Below, one piece after another: positions 55,069-64,000 of a stretch of 64,000 nt of DNA. The position numbers and the translations under genes are program-made. The notes below the pieces were generated by a model. The model had not been told where the DNA came from, searched no databases, and saw only the letters and a list, made by a program, of their open reading frames with translations. The DNA is taken from NCBI RefSeq assembly GCF_025685545.1, contig NZ_JAGSYC010000022.1, positions 124,001-188,000 of the forward strand. Reading direction: 5' to 3'. The stretch comes from Granulicella paludicola. GTDB lineage: Bacteria; Acidobacteriota; Terriglobia; Terriglobales; Acidobacteriaceae. Within the stretch, counting starts at the first letter, position 1. Each line of letters starts with the position of its first letter.

Positions 55069-58000
55069 TCACGCGCGTTCAAGCGTAACCCCCAGCAACG
55101 CAAAGACAACACCATAGAGTTCGACTCTAAACTCGACAGATGCCAACTCTCTTGTGGGGTCTAATGCAAGATAAAGTGCAGTGGCTGCGCCTCCTGGAAC
55201 CAAACGACCTTTGCCTTTAAAGTCGCCTACCGTGATCATCCGAGTTTCTCCACTCATAAGATCAACGCGAGGGGGCAAGGGATCTTCTCCGTAGAACAGG
55301 TAGTCATCGAACAGATAGTCCTGTTCAATAGGCCACCATGTTTGAGGGCTACGCATCTCCAGCTTCTGCGTTACGCCATCTACATGTCGAATGGTCATGG
55401 TCGCATGCACCATGTGGCTGCATTGCGGCACAGTGGTGCCGGTGACGAGGATATAGATCCCTTTGGCGGAGCCTTGCAGGGGCACGCTCCTAACGGCGGC
55501 ATCCGGCTCAAAACGAGATAAGAAGAAACAGTTCTCATGACCGTCCGCATGCATCTGGAAGGGAACGCTGTCGGCAACCATCAGCGTTGACGACGCTCGG
55601 ATACCACGATCGTCAATGACGAATGGCTCACTGATGTCGGCCCATCCACCCAGCAGCGTGTCTGGAATCGCCAGGGAACAGTATGGAGATCGAGGGCTCG
55701 TATATCTGCGTGTGAAGATGGTCGAGAGATGGCTCGCCATGAACGGCGATAGATCGACACATTCCAGACTGGTGTTCTGAGCGGGCCGTTGGAAAACCGA
55801 CCGTGAAGCTGATGGCTTCCCTGTAAAGCTGATAGGTATGAGCCAATGTGCATCGCCGCTCTTTCTCCGTGCAAAGACTGTGTGTACACCTGTGTTCCTG
55901 ATGTGACCATCATGCAGGCAACCCTGCGGATCTTCGATCTGTTGGAACGTAAGGCCAGAAGGCAGCTGCAACAAGTCGCCGACTGTATACGTTTTGTGCA
56001 CGGGGGGAGCTGCTGGACTCTCGCCTCGCCAATGAATCTCGATATGTGACGCCAGATCCTGCTCTACTTCGAAAACCAGCCACGGGCGTCCGATAGACTC
56101 TTCATCGAATGAACCCACGATAATGCTCGCTTGCGCAGATATAACTGGAAGCACCGTGCTTCGCGCTGGCAGGACAAAACGCACCCTGACACGCTTTCTA
56201 AACTTGCACGTGAGCGCATAGACTTCCTTTTGCCCCTCACGATCCCATTTCAAAGAGAAGTCGCGATGCGTCATCGAAGCCCTGTTCCACTCTTCAGGGA
56301 AGCCTGGCATCCACGTTACTGTACCTTCCAGCAAGTTCGGCCTGATCCCGTACAGCCCTTCGAGCATCGCACGCGCGGTGATACCGATTGGGTCGCCAAA
56401 GTCTCTTTGCGCTTCCTGCCGATGGACGTCGAGTTGCGACGTCATATGAAAGTTCCCCGGACACAAACCTTGATACATGGAATCAAGAAGGTTGCCCTTG
56501 AACAAGCGGAAAGCTTCCTCCTTCATCCCGATCTGCCACATGGCAAGAGCCATGTGCGAGTTCTCCGCCATGAGCAGAAGATTCAGAGACCACATATAGG
56601 GAAACCAGTTTGAACAGGACAGGATGTAGTGACCACCCCCTGGGACACCATCACCTTCGATGGGAACCGGCTTATATGAAGAAAGGCGATTCGTTGCCAT
56701 CTGCCATGCCTGCTGCTTGTTCAATACTTCGGAATCGATCGCGTGATACAGGGTCCAGAGCGCAGCGTTATCGTAGACAGTCTGCGGTTCCATCAGATCT
56801 TTGGTCTCGGCTAGTTCGCCCTTCTCCGAAATCCAGAGGAGGCGTTGTATGGCGTCATCAATTTGCCGCGCTTCCAAGGAGAACGGTTCCGAATCTTCTC
56901 CCAGCATCTTCGCTATCTCTGCCGCTCGATGGAATGAGAACGCGTTGTAGGCCGTGGAATGTGCGGTACCACCGCCGTTGTATTGGAGATTGTCACTCGC
57001 CCAGATCGCTGCGTACGCCTCATACAATGGCAGCTTTTTATTTTCGAAGAGAAACTCACGGCGAAAGAGCCGTTGTTCCCAATGAAGATGGCGTTGATAG
57101 GCTGGCCACATCTCTTTTGCGAACTGCAGGTCTCCTGTCCACCGCAGATGACGCAGTAGAACATCGAAGAAGACAAGATTCATATCGTAGTGATTGTGAG
57201 AAAGATCTCCATTGGAGTGGAGCAGACTCTCCTTTCGAGACATGCCTTTATTTGGATCGAAGGGCCCTGTCGCAGGCGAGTCCGCGCTCACGGCGTTGGT
57301 ATTCTGACGAGCTATCCAGCGGCGAAAGTGTGTCTGCGCTTTATCGTGCTCGCCCAAAATATCCAGGACGTAAGGTCCTCGCCAACCGGCCAATGGCGAG
57401 CGCCACGCAACTGCTCCATGCATGACACAGCCCTGGGTTTCATCCCATATGCCTGTTTCTGCAGAGCACAGCGCGACCGCAGCAGCATTTACGTATGGGT
57501 CTGGGCAGTCAAGGACGAGGCGCGAAGACGCGGCAAGGAAGAAATCCCCAGCTCTAAGGAACGACGCCTCTGGAGAAAGATCAGTAATTTTTGCGTCTGG
57601 CTTTTCATGACTAATTCGAATGTAAAGCGCCTGCTTGTTCAAAGATGCCGATCCAACCAGAATCGATGAGGCATCTTGCTCGTTGCTCGCGACAGAAAAG
57701 ATTTTCTCTGGAGCCCGCAGCCACCGGCCATAGGAAGAGATCGCGAGTGCCGAATGCTCTGGAAATTCCATGCGAAACTTCCCCGCCGGACTTTCCAGTC
57801 TCGCGGACTCCACGCCAAGTGTCGACTCCAGTGAAAAGTGGTTCTGCGTGCAGTCTTGTTCGCTGACCTGGAAAAGTTCTGACACAGGCCGCGACTCGCA
57901 ACCGATGTCCCCACCACGCTTTCCTTTGCGCCCGCTTGCGCCGCCGAAGGCCCAGGCCAGATGAACGTTATCTCGCGGCTCGGAAAGCGCAGCACTCACG

Positions 58001-58494
58001 ATCAAAGACGCATCATCATAGCCGGTCAACGTTTCGAGATGTAAGGTCGCTCCTCCCAGCAGTTTGTCACGAATCTCATACATCATCCGGCCACGCTCAT
58101 AGCGAGCAAGGACACTTTCAGCCTCAGATGCCCACGTGGAAGCTTCGTTCACGACGATGCCTAATTTGAGATTGCCTCCATGGCCGGGTAAGTAAAGTGA
58201 GAACTCCGGAAGATCACCTGCGTCCACGCGAAACGCACTTGTCGAATAAAGTGGCCGGTTGAAGAACTCCTTACCGTTACGAATTACAAAGCCGCTGCCC
58301 TCAGGGACATAACGTAGGGGTCGGGAGGTCGCACCTCGGAGCAGGGGTTGAATCGTCCCAGAGGTAATCTCTGGCGGCGGGCCCACTGCACTTGCCTGGA
58401 TACCGAATGCGCCGAGGCGCCGGAGGCTCGGCCATGAGGTTGCCGCAGTGAGTTGTAGTAGAAAGTCTCTGCGCGTCGAAGCCGAATGAGTCAT
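55069..58494 (-). CDS. Large Tat-exported DUF4450-like protein, probable glycoside hydrolase
   Basis: A 1141-residue protein with a twin-arginine signal: STRRDFLLQLTAATSW. The N-terminal 350 residues are a beta-sandwich (SGFVIRNGKEFFNRPLYSTSAFRVD). From about 370 to 800 there is an (alpha/alpha)6-barrel-like region (HGAVAWRSPLAGWRGPYVLDILGEHDKAQTHFRRW; SHNHYDMNLVFFDVLLRHLRWTGDLQFAKEMWPAYQRHLHWE; IWASDNLQYNGGGTAHSTAYNAFSFHRAAEIAK). C-terminal beta domains follow. This is the layout of the DUF4450 proteins of pectin loci; I am fairly but not fully sure of the family. Catalytic residues cannot be named. I use ATG 58494; GTG 58500 is in frame. It follows the pectate lyase gene (173 bp) on the same strand. 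Confidence 0.78.
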   Translation of the reverse strand: MTHSASTRRDFLLQLTAATSWPSLRRLGAFGIQASAVGPPPEITSGTIQPLLRGATSRPLRYVPEGSGFVIRNGKEFFNRPLYSTSAFRVDAGDLPEFSLYLPGHGGNLKLGIVVNEASTWASEAESVLARYERGRMMYEIRDKLLGGATLHLETLTGYDDASLIVSAALSEPRDNVHLAWAFGGASGRKGKRGGDIGCESRPVSELFQVSEQDCTQNHFSLESTLGVESARLESPAGKFRMEFPEHSALAISSYGRWLRAPEKIFSVASNEQDASSILVGSASLNKQALYIRISHEKPDAKITDLSPEASFLRAGDFFLAASSRLVLDCPDPYVNAAAVALCSAETGIWDETQGCVMHGAVAWRSPLAGWRGPYVLDILGEHDKAQTHFRRWIARQNTNAVSADSPATGPFDPNKGMSRKESLLHSNGDLSHNHYDMNLVFFDVLLRHLRWTGDLQFAKEMWPAYQRHLHWEQRLFRREFLFENKKLPLYEAYAAIWASDNLQYNGGGTAHSTAYNAFSFHRAAEIAKMLGEDSEPFSLEARQIDDAIQRLLWISEKGELAETKDLMEPQTVYDNAALWTLYHAIDSEVLNKQQAWQMATNRLSSYKPVPIEGDGVPGGGHYILSCSNWFPYMWSLNLLLMAENSHMALAMWQIGMKEEAFRLFKGNLLDSMYQGLCPGNFHMTSQLDVHRQEAQRDFGDPIGITARAMLEGLYGIRPNLLEGTVTWMPGFPEEWNRASMTHRDFSLKWDREGQKEVYALTCKFRKRVRVRFVLPARSTVLPVISAQASIIVGSFDEESIGRPWLVFEVEQDLASHIEIHWRGESPAAPPVHKTYTVGDLLQLPSGLTFQQIEDPQGCLHDGHIRNTGVHTVFARRKSGDAHWLIPISFTGKPSASRSVFQRPAQNTSLECVDLSPFMASHLSTIFTRRYTSPRSPYCSLAIPDTLLGGWADISEPFVIDDRGIRASSTLMVADSVPFQMHADGHENCFFLSRFEPDAAVRSVPLQGSAKGIYILVTGTTVPQCSHMVHATMTIRHVDGVTQKLEMRSPQTWWPIEQDYLFDDYLFYGEDPLPPRVDLMSGETRMITVGDFKGKGRLVPGGAATALYLALDPTRELASVEFRVELYGVVFALLGVTLERA

Positions 58495-58667
58495 GTTCAC
58501 CTATTGTTGGTGTGTCGAGGCATCAGTACAACGGCGATGTATTCCCGATTCTCTTGAAGTTGAAGTTCCTGCGCACTCTCTATCGTCGCACTTTGAAGCC
58601 CAGTCCGCCTTTTGCGTGTGGAAGTGAGTATGCCATCTGCCATGGGGATCCTTGCTTCTGTTCGAGA
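58495..58667. other. Spacer between the pectate lyase and DUF4450-like genes
   Basis: 173 bp without a recognisable gene. A plus-strand frame that begins here (58512..59198) is the antisense shadow of the pectate lyase and is not called. No strong hairpin is seen, so read-through from the lyase gene is possible. Confidence 0.35.
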
Positions 58668-59963
58668 TCAGTTACAGCTCTTGTTCTTCTGGGTTCTCTT
58701 CGTCGCAAGTTCGTTCAGGTACATCTCAAGGTGGCTGTAGCCTGTTCGTGCGTCGATGCTTTGGCCGTCGCTGGGATCGTGCGGATTCAGATGATGATTC
58801 CGCTCCCATACATCTGGAAGGCCATCGCCATCACTGTCTTTGATCGGCGTAAAGGTCACAGCCAGAGGGTGTCCCCCATCCGCCGACTCGTCGGCAATGA
58901 GAGCACCAAGCATGCCGAAAGAGGTCAACTCCTCGATCAGCTTTTGGTCGACCGCATCGCGGCATATGGAATCTCCGGCGTCACGGGAGATTTCGCCAAC
59001 GATCCCTTCAGCATCGCTCAAACGCACGGGCACATCGGGCTTGGCAAAGGGTTCAGGTACGACGTCCGCTTTCATCTGTTCGAAGTCATCTTGCTGTACA
59101 AGCCTTCCATCGAGCTTGCCATTCCGATTCAGGTCAACAAAATTTTCGGACTGGTAGACATGGTCCGTCCTGGTGAACTCGCCGATGAAGTTATCTGAAG
59201 AGCTGGGCCCTTTGATGAAATAGTTGCCAACGATATCTGCGTAGTGAGGCTCGGCTCCGTGCCCGCCCACGTAGCCGTCGACGCCCCAATTGTAGACAAC
59301 GTTGTTTACATACTGAATGTGACCCTTGCCTTTTGGGTTGCGGCTCTTGTTGTCGATCCAAAGGTTGTGGCTCAATGTGAGGTAATCGCTCTCGCACAAG
59401 CAACCGAAGCGTTGCGGCACTATCCCCTGGCCAATGATGGAGTGCTGAATGGTGGAGTAGCTGTTGCCGTTGGTTTGAATGTTGTCCCACCGCCCCCATT
59501 CGATCGAGAGATGATCCAGCATCACATGCGAGGCATCCGCCAGGTTGAGCGAACTTACCTTCGGTGACTCTGCGATACCGCCGCGGAACCTTAGATAGCG
59601 GATGATGATGTTGTGCTGATGAGTCATCGATACCTTGGCATCGGCGATCGTGATGCCGGACCCACCCGCAGTCTGTCCTGCAATGGTGAGGTTACTGCCG
59701 AGCACCACATCGGATCTCAGATGAACTACACCGCTTACCGCAAAGAGAACCATCGCGTTCGAGCTACCGGCAGCGACTCGAAACGAACCCGGGCCATCGT
59801 CGTCCAGGTTGGAGACGACAAGCACCCGTTGTCCCCGACCTCCTGACGCCGTCGCCCCGAAGCCTTCAGCACCAGGAAAGGCAAGCTGCTGCGACGAGGC
59901 GAGAGGGGCAGCCGTAAAGCAAAGCACAGCGAAGGAGAGGATTGGTGCAGCACGCCAAAGCAT
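58668..59963 (-). CDS. Secreted pectate lyase-like protein (parallel beta-helix)
   Basis: A 431-residue exported lyase that should cleave polygalacturonate by beta-elimination. Signal peptide: PILSFAVLCFTAAPLASSQQ. The mature N-terminus LAFPGAEGFGATASGGRGQRVLVVSNLDDDGPGSFRVA is the mark of bacterial pectate lyase-like proteins. Beta-helix turns follow (SNLTIAGQTAGGSGITIADAKV, NIIIRYLRFRGG, ADASHVMLDHLSIEWGRWDNIQ, LTLSHNLWIDNKSRNPKGKGHIQYVNNVVYNWGVDGY). Near the C-terminus a DSDGDGLPDVWERNHHLNPHDPSDG loop is a Ca-binding thrombospondin-type-3-like motif. I start at ATG 59963 with AAGG 9 bp upstream; ATG 59972 is possible. It is the second gene after the TonB receptor on the minus strand. Confidence 0.87.
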   Translation of the reverse strand: MLWRAAPILSFAVLCFTAAPLASSQQLAFPGAEGFGATASGGRGQRVLVVSNLDDDGPGSFRVAAGSSNAMVLFAVSGVVHLRSDVVLGSNLTIAGQTAGGSGITIADAKVSMTHQHNIIIRYLRFRGGIAESPKVSSLNLADASHVMLDHLSIEWGRWDNIQTNGNSYSTIQHSIIGQGIVPQRFGCLCESDYLTLSHNLWIDNKSRNPKGKGHIQYVNNVVYNWGVDGYVGGHGAEPHYADIVGNYFIKGPSSSDNFIGEFTRTDHVYQSENFVDLNRNGKLDGRLVQQDDFEQMKADVVPEPFAKPDVPVRLSDAEGIVGEISRDAGDSICRDAVDQKLIEELTSFGMLGALIADESADGGHPLAVTFTPIKDSDGDGLPDVWERNHHLNPHDPSDGQSIDARTGYSHLEMYLNELATKRTQKNKSCN

Positions 59964-59994
59964 TAGGTACATCCTTGAAAGACGAAAGATAATG

Positions 59995-60027
59995 AGCGGG
60001 AAGCCTCGGAAACATCGGCTTCCCGCT
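59995..60027 (-). terminator. Hairpin between the TonB receptor and the pectate lyase genes
   Basis: AGCGGGAAGCC (59995-60005) and GGCTTCCCGCT (60017-60027) form a perfect 11-bp stem with an 11-nt loop, 11 bp after the TonB stop. No T-run follows in the minus direction, so it may protect the 3' end or reduce rather than stop transcription into the lyase gene. Confidence 0.6.
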
Positions 60028-60038
60028 TTGCGAGGTGA

Positions 60039-63000
60039 TTAGAAGTTGAACTTGCCTGCGAACTGAACGCTGCGTGCAGAGTTTCCTTGCGATGTGAGAA
60101 TACCGAAGGCTTGAGGCGACCCTGTAGCAACGCCCAACCCTCCGAATTGCACGTGGTTGGTCAGGTTGAAGATATCCGCCTGAAAGGTGAATTTCAGAGT
60201 GCGGTAGATGGGAAAGCTCCTCTTGAGGCCTGTGTCCACATCGTAGGTGCCCAGGTTGAAGAGGTGATACGGCTGCGTGCGTGGACCATTGCTGAAGTTA
60301 TAGCCAGCATTCCCTGGAGTTGCCACAAATGCATTGATATCCAAATAGTGCGTGCTTGCCAGGGTCGCCACTGTCTTGCCCTTTCCGTAGGACCCATTGA
60401 TGTGAGGATCGCCCGTGTAACCGGGAGTTTCCTCAGCAAAACAGCTGTCTGGCGTCTTGCAGTTGAGGCCACTGATGGTCAACGGCGAGCCGGACGTCTT
60501 GGTATAGATGAAAGAGACCGCCCATCCGCCAAGAACGTTCCGGGTAAGGAAGTGCTTTCCTCCCCACTGGTCTCTTGCGCCTATAGGCAACGCATAAAGA
60601 CCATACAGGTGCAGATTGTTGGGAATGTCCGTGGTACTCACCGTGCGGTCAAGGCGGTAAGCCTTAGTGACACCGACACCGCCATCGATCACATTCGCGG
60701 GGATGGGATAACGGCTACGGATAGCCAGGTCATCGATGGTTTTAGCGAAGGTATAGTTCAGCGTTGCCGAAAGTCCGTGCCACTCAAGCTGCTTCAGCGT
60801 GAGCTGTAGAGAGTTGTAGTTCGCGCTTCCAGTGTTACCCCAGGTATCGGAGACGCTGGAATACTGCGGATATGCCTTAAGCATTTGGCCGATCGTAGCC
60901 GAAGGTCCCCCGTAGTTGCTGTAAGGAATGTTGATGCCAGGCAAGATGGCCTGCGCTTCGGCCAGGTAGGTCTGGCCCGTCTTAGTGTCAATACCGCCGG
61001 GGAGCTGAGCGAGCAGGGGGCCCAGGATTTCATATTTGGCATCAAGTTCGTTGTTCTGCGGGCCTCGCAATCCGGCTGCGAGAAAGTGCGATTGATTGCC
61101 AACGTAGTCCACGCTGAGCGTGAGCTTATTGGTGAAGGCATGTTGAAGACCGAAGTTATACGCCTCCGTGTAGGGAGGCCGTCCTGATAGGTAAGGATCT
61201 GCGTAGCTGATGGAGTTGGCCGTGACAGCCACTCCGGCTGTATTGATGTAGTTGCCAGCGTTAGCCGTGGAGGAGAACGTCGGCACCGCGCTGTACGACG
61301 GAATGCTCGTGTTGGAGTAGGCACCGAGGTTGGGATTCAAATAGAACGCCGGCTGCTCGCCCTGCACGCTGCTTGCAAAAGCAGCACTGCCGGTAAGACC
61401 GACTTGCCCCGTACCGTTGTAAGCGCCTGTGGAACCGCCAACACCGCCGTTGTGGGTGTACATCAGAGAGAAGGAGGCACGCACGACATCTTTGGGCGTG
61501 TACTGGTATGCCACTCCTACGCGTGGGCCGACGTTAGTGTAGTGGGTATGCACAACGGTATCGCAGTTGCAGGTTCCGTTGCCGTGGCCGATGAACTCGA
61601 GGGCGCCGGGAGTGCCAGTGGCCGGGTTGGTCAACGTGGAGCTTAGGGTCGACCAGTGATCGTGGACCTCTTTATACGGCGTGTACAAATCCCAACGCAG
61701 CCCGAGGTTGAAGGTCAGATTCCTGGTCACCTTCCAGTCGTCCTGCACATACGGCGAGAACGCCTTGAACCGCCCGCCGAGGGTAGAGAAGTTCTGGGAG
61801 TAAATAGAGGTAGAACTCACTGCTCCGATCAAGTAGCTTGCGTAGGAGCCGCCCGAAGCCGGATTCAGCGTTCCGATCAACTTGCTGGACGGAGCATCGG
61901 CCGCCGTATAGAACTCACCCGTGCTCGCAGCTGCCATGGTGTAGGTCATCGGTGTAGACGCGCTGTCGGCGACCGACTGGTTGAACTGCAACCATTGAAA
62001 GTCTCCACCGATGGTGAGGTTGTGCTGGCCCTTGGTCCAGGTAAAGTCGTCAGCAATGGTGTAGGTATTGACGCCCTCATGAAAGCCACTCGGTGAGGAG
62101 TAGCCGGTGGTGCCGTCGATGCCACCCGAGAAGCTAATGGCCGGAGCGTTGTCGCTGGCCTGACCGGCAGGCGTGTTGCCGATACCCAGCGCTGCGTTGC
62201 TGAATGTCTTATCGCCTGCAGTAGGCGCTTTCACCGGGGCCCAGAAGCGGGTCAAACCGTAGCGCAGCTGGTTCACCTTATTAGGGGAAATCGTCCAAGT
62301 GTGCTTGATGATATCGGTCGTCGTGAGTTCCGTAACGATCGTGCCGTTCACATACGGATAGGGCAGCACAGTCGTGGAGCCATAGTCATACGGTCCGATG
62401 ATCTTCTTACCACTGGTAGAGATCAGGGCTATGGAGTGCCGGGGACTGAGGGTGTAGTCCAACCGTCCTGTTAATCCCCAGTTGTTGTCATTCGTGGGAT
62501 AGCCATAAAGATAGTTGTTGGTGAGATTGGTGTTGATGGGCTGCGGCAAATTCTTTTGGAAGGTGTTCCAGATAGGCGAGATCTCGGACGCCGGGATCAC
62601 GTTCAGTGTGGGAATGCCATTGAGCATTCCATCGAACTGCTTCACACAGGGCACGCCGCCATTGCTGGCCGTGCAGCTGGCATAGGTGGTGGGGTCGTAG
62701 ATCTTGTAAGGGAAGGCTGTGAAGTTGCCAGCGCGCTCCTGCAGCGTCGGGATCGACTGATATTTGGGGTTTGCGGTGTTGGAGTAGTGGTACTTGTCGT
62801 AATTGACGAAGAAGAACAGCTTGTTATGCACCACAGGACCGCCGAGTGAGAAAGACATCTCGGTCTGATGGTCTGGCGCCTTCGGCGCGGGCGCGGTCCC
62901 ACCGGTGACCGTAGGGACCGTCGTGGCCTTCGCAAAGAAGCTCCAGGCATCGAGAGCGCCATTGCGCATGAAGAGGTTGGCGTTGCCGTGGAACTTGTTG

Positions 63001-63761
63001 GTGCCTTGCTTGATGGAGAAGTTTTCCGAGCCCACGCCCTGGTACTGCGCGCCTGCGCCGGAGGTCTGTACCTGCGTCTGCTCGACCGCCTCGATGGAGA
63101 GATTCTGGTTCAGCTTACGGTTATCGCCCTGCGAGTCGACGGTGGTCATCGGCACGCCTTCGACGTACATCTCGTTCTCGTTCGCGTTGGTGCCATCGAA
63201 GTCGCCGGAGCGGCCGCCGCTTTGCACACCATTCTGGAGTGCAGCAAAGGCGGTCGGGTCGCGGGCGACGCCGCTCCCCAAAGTGACGGGTAGCTCAGAA
63301 TAGACACGATTTTCGATGACGCCTCCCAACGTGGCGTTGGATGTCTGAAGATTCGGAGGGGCCGTGGTTACATCTACCGTTTCGTTCGCTGAGCCGATCT
63401 TCAGCACCGGATTCACGGTGGTTACGGCAATGGCGTTCACGGTAATGTGCTCCTGCTTCAACGCCTCGAACCCCGGAGCCTTCACGGTCAGGACATATTC
63501 GCCCGGAGGGAGAGGCGAAATCGTGTAGTAACCAGAGCTGGTCGTATTGCGCGTAGTCACCACATTTGTGGTCGTATCCCGGGCTTCGACGACAGCCGAC
63601 GGAACGACCGCACTTGTGGGATCGGTAACCGTGCCTGAGATGGCGCCCTGGCCAGTGATTTGGGCAAAGGCCGGGCGTACCGCAAGCGCAAGAACGAACA
63701 GAAACGCGACGCCTTTAGCAATGGAAGAAAAGGGAACCTTCCGTACTGAGAGCAGACTCAT
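60039..63761 (-). CDS. Oar-like TonB-dependent outer-membrane receptor with carboxypeptidase-regulatory N-domain
   Basis: A 1240-residue outer-membrane transporter that probably imports oligosaccharides released by the two neighbouring enzymes. Signal peptide: IAKGVAFLFVLALAVRPAFAQ. A carboxypeptidase-regulatory domain follows (GAISGTVTDPTSAVVPSAVVEARDTTTNVVTTRNTTSSGYYTISPLPPGEYVLTVKAPGFE). The plug includes LGGVIENRVYSELPVTLGSG and NENEMYVEGVPMTTVDSQGDNRKL. The rest is a large beta-barrel (LDYTLSPRHSIALISTSGKK; GRFKAFSPYVQDDWKVTRNLTFNLGLRWDLYTPY) ending in Phe (VQFAGKFNF). This is the Oar/Cna-B type abundant in Acidobacteriota. ATG 63761 has GGAGG just upstream; an open frame to 63851 adds no better start. 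Confidence 0.93.
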   Translation of the reverse strand: MSLLSVRKVPFSSIAKGVAFLFVLALAVRPAFAQITGQGAISGTVTDPTSAVVPSAVVEARDTTTNVVTTRNTTSSGYYTISPLPPGEYVLTVKAPGFEALKQEHITVNAIAVTTVNPVLKIGSANETVDVTTAPPNLQTSNATLGGVIENRVYSELPVTLGSGVARDPTAFAALQNGVQSGGRSGDFDGTNANENEMYVEGVPMTTVDSQGDNRKLNQNLSIEAVEQTQVQTSGAGAQYQGVGSENFSIKQGTNKFHGNANLFMRNGALDAWSFFAKATTVPTVTGGTAPAPKAPDHQTEMSFSLGGPVVHNKLFFFVNYDKYHYSNTANPKYQSIPTLQERAGNFTAFPYKIYDPTTYASCTASNGGVPCVKQFDGMLNGIPTLNVIPASEISPIWNTFQKNLPQPINTNLTNNYLYGYPTNDNNWGLTGRLDYTLSPRHSIALISTSGKKIIGPYDYGSTTVLPYPYVNGTIVTELTTTDIIKHTWTISPNKVNQLRYGLTRFWAPVKAPTAGDKTFSNAALGIGNTPAGQASDNAPAISFSGGIDGTTGYSSPSGFHEGVNTYTIADDFTWTKGQHNLTIGGDFQWLQFNQSVADSASTPMTYTMAAASTGEFYTAADAPSSKLIGTLNPASGGSYASYLIGAVSSTSIYSQNFSTLGGRFKAFSPYVQDDWKVTRNLTFNLGLRWDLYTPYKEVHDHWSTLSSTLTNPATGTPGALEFIGHGNGTCNCDTVVHTHYTNVGPRVGVAYQYTPKDVVRASFSLMYTHNGGVGGSTGAYNGTGQVGLTGSAAFASSVQGEQPAFYLNPNLGAYSNTSIPSYSAVPTFSSTANAGNYINTAGVAVTANSISYADPYLSGRPPYTEAYNFGLQHAFTNKLTLSVDYVGNQSHFLAAGLRGPQNNELDAKYEILGPLLAQLPGGIDTKTGQTYLAEAQAILPGINIPYSNYGGPSATIGQMLKAYPQYSSVSDTWGNTGSANYNSLQLTLKQLEWHGLSATLNYTFAKTIDDLAIRSRYPIPANVIDGGVGVTKAYRLDRTVSTTDIPNNLHLYGLYALPIGARDQWGGKHFLTRNVLGGWAVSFIYTKTSGSPLTISGLNCKTPDSCFAEETPGYTGDPHINGSYGKGKTVATLASTHYLDINAFVATPGNAGYNFSNGPRTQPYHLFNLGTYDVDTGLKRSFPIYRTLKFTFQADIFNLTNHVQFGGLGVATGSPQAFGILTSQGNSARSVQFAGKFNF

Positions 63762-63880
63762 AATTGTGAAGCCTCCATAAAGAGTTACCGTCGAACGGGA
63801 GGAATTCGCTTCCAAGAAGGTCGAGGATTCGCTCAAACGCGCAACAATCACCTATCGAAAAACGTTGCCATTTGAACATC

Positions 63881-63995
63881 GCGTTTGCGAGACTGAACAC
63901 GCTACTAACGGCTTGCTTGCACGTTTGCGCACGAACTACCTTGATTTTTCAACTATTTAGCAGGGCGTTTGTTCGCTCTAACCGAAGCGCAAACG
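63881..63995. promoter_or_regulatory. Repeated CGTTTGCG half-sites upstream of the TonB-lyase locus
   Basis: CGTTTGCG occurs at 63882-63889 and 63922-63929, CGTTTGTTCGC at 63966-63976, and the reverse complement CGCAAACG at 63988-63995. The last two face each other. They lie 120-235 bp before the TonB receptor start. Spaced copies like this suggest a transcription-factor array, but no promoter boxes can be assigned and the window ends at 64000. Confidence 0.5.
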
Positions 63996-64000
63996 GTACG

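Noticed and set aside
58512-59198. 228-codon plus-strand frame in the pectin locus
   Set aside because: Antisense to the pectate lyase, whose beta-helix motifs are clear.

Overview
The window looks like chromosome of an Acidobacteriota member of the Terriglobus/Edaphobacter/Granulicella type (inference). The grounds are a GC-rich sequence, an Oar-like TonB receptor with an N-terminal carboxypeptidase-regulatory domain, secreted proteins built from choice-of-anchor-D, IPT/TIG and NHL modules, a CadC-like regulator fused to a TolB-like propeller, and an ECF sigma factor followed by a Pkn-type kinase. No genus can be proved from the sequence alone.

Layout. 0-6 kb is housekeeping on the minus strand: a thioesterase, an Mrp-type P-loop ATPase and hrcA (cut by the window edge), ribD-ribE, and ftsY, with one small TPR protein on the plus strand. 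6-12.3 kb holds a secreted esterase-like protein, an MscS channel and a large rhamnogalacturonan lyase (PL4) lipoprotein with nested palindromes between its promoter and start. 12.3-17.1 kb is a plus-strand run: MoxR-like ATPase, small membrane protein, Fpg/Nei glycosylase, methyltransferase, VWA protein. 17.2-20.8 kb has an unknown protein, a NUDIX hydrolase and glgE. 20.8-27.4 kb is a molybdenum-hydroxylase locus: three xanthine-dehydrogenase-type subunits facing xdhC and a MocA-type cytidylyltransferase, so enzyme and cofactor maturation sit together. An OmpA-like protein follows.

29.7-43.4 kb is the most unusual part. It starts at the 3' end of a tRNA-Pro(CGG) gene. A diverged copy of the tRNA tail plus about 54 bp of downstream sequence lies 13.6 kb away, so the segment looks like an old island; no integrase is visible. 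Inside is a tight six-gene minus-strand operon: a giant secreted NHL/IPT protein, an NHL lipoprotein, a PqqD (RiPP-recognition) domain fused to a Tat-like segment and a short Cys/Ser tail, a second NHL lipoprotein, an HPr-kinase-like P-loop protein, and an NTP_transf_5-type nucleotidyltransferase. A CadC/TolB-type regulator is divergent from it. I read this as a candidate undescribed peptide- or protein-modification and export system. It recalls kinase-bearing lasso-peptide loci but lacks their cyclase and protease.

43.6-55 kb carries a beta-barrel protein, a giant secreted FG-GAP/beta-helix/BACON/TIG protein broken by one frameshift, and a divergent sigma factor-kinase pair. 55-64 kb is a pectin-type utilisation locus on the minus strand: TonB receptor, secreted pectate lyase, and a large Tat-exported DUF4450-like protein, with repeated CGTTTGCG half-sites upstream. 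With the PL4 lyase, this suggests plant cell-wall pectin as a carbon source.
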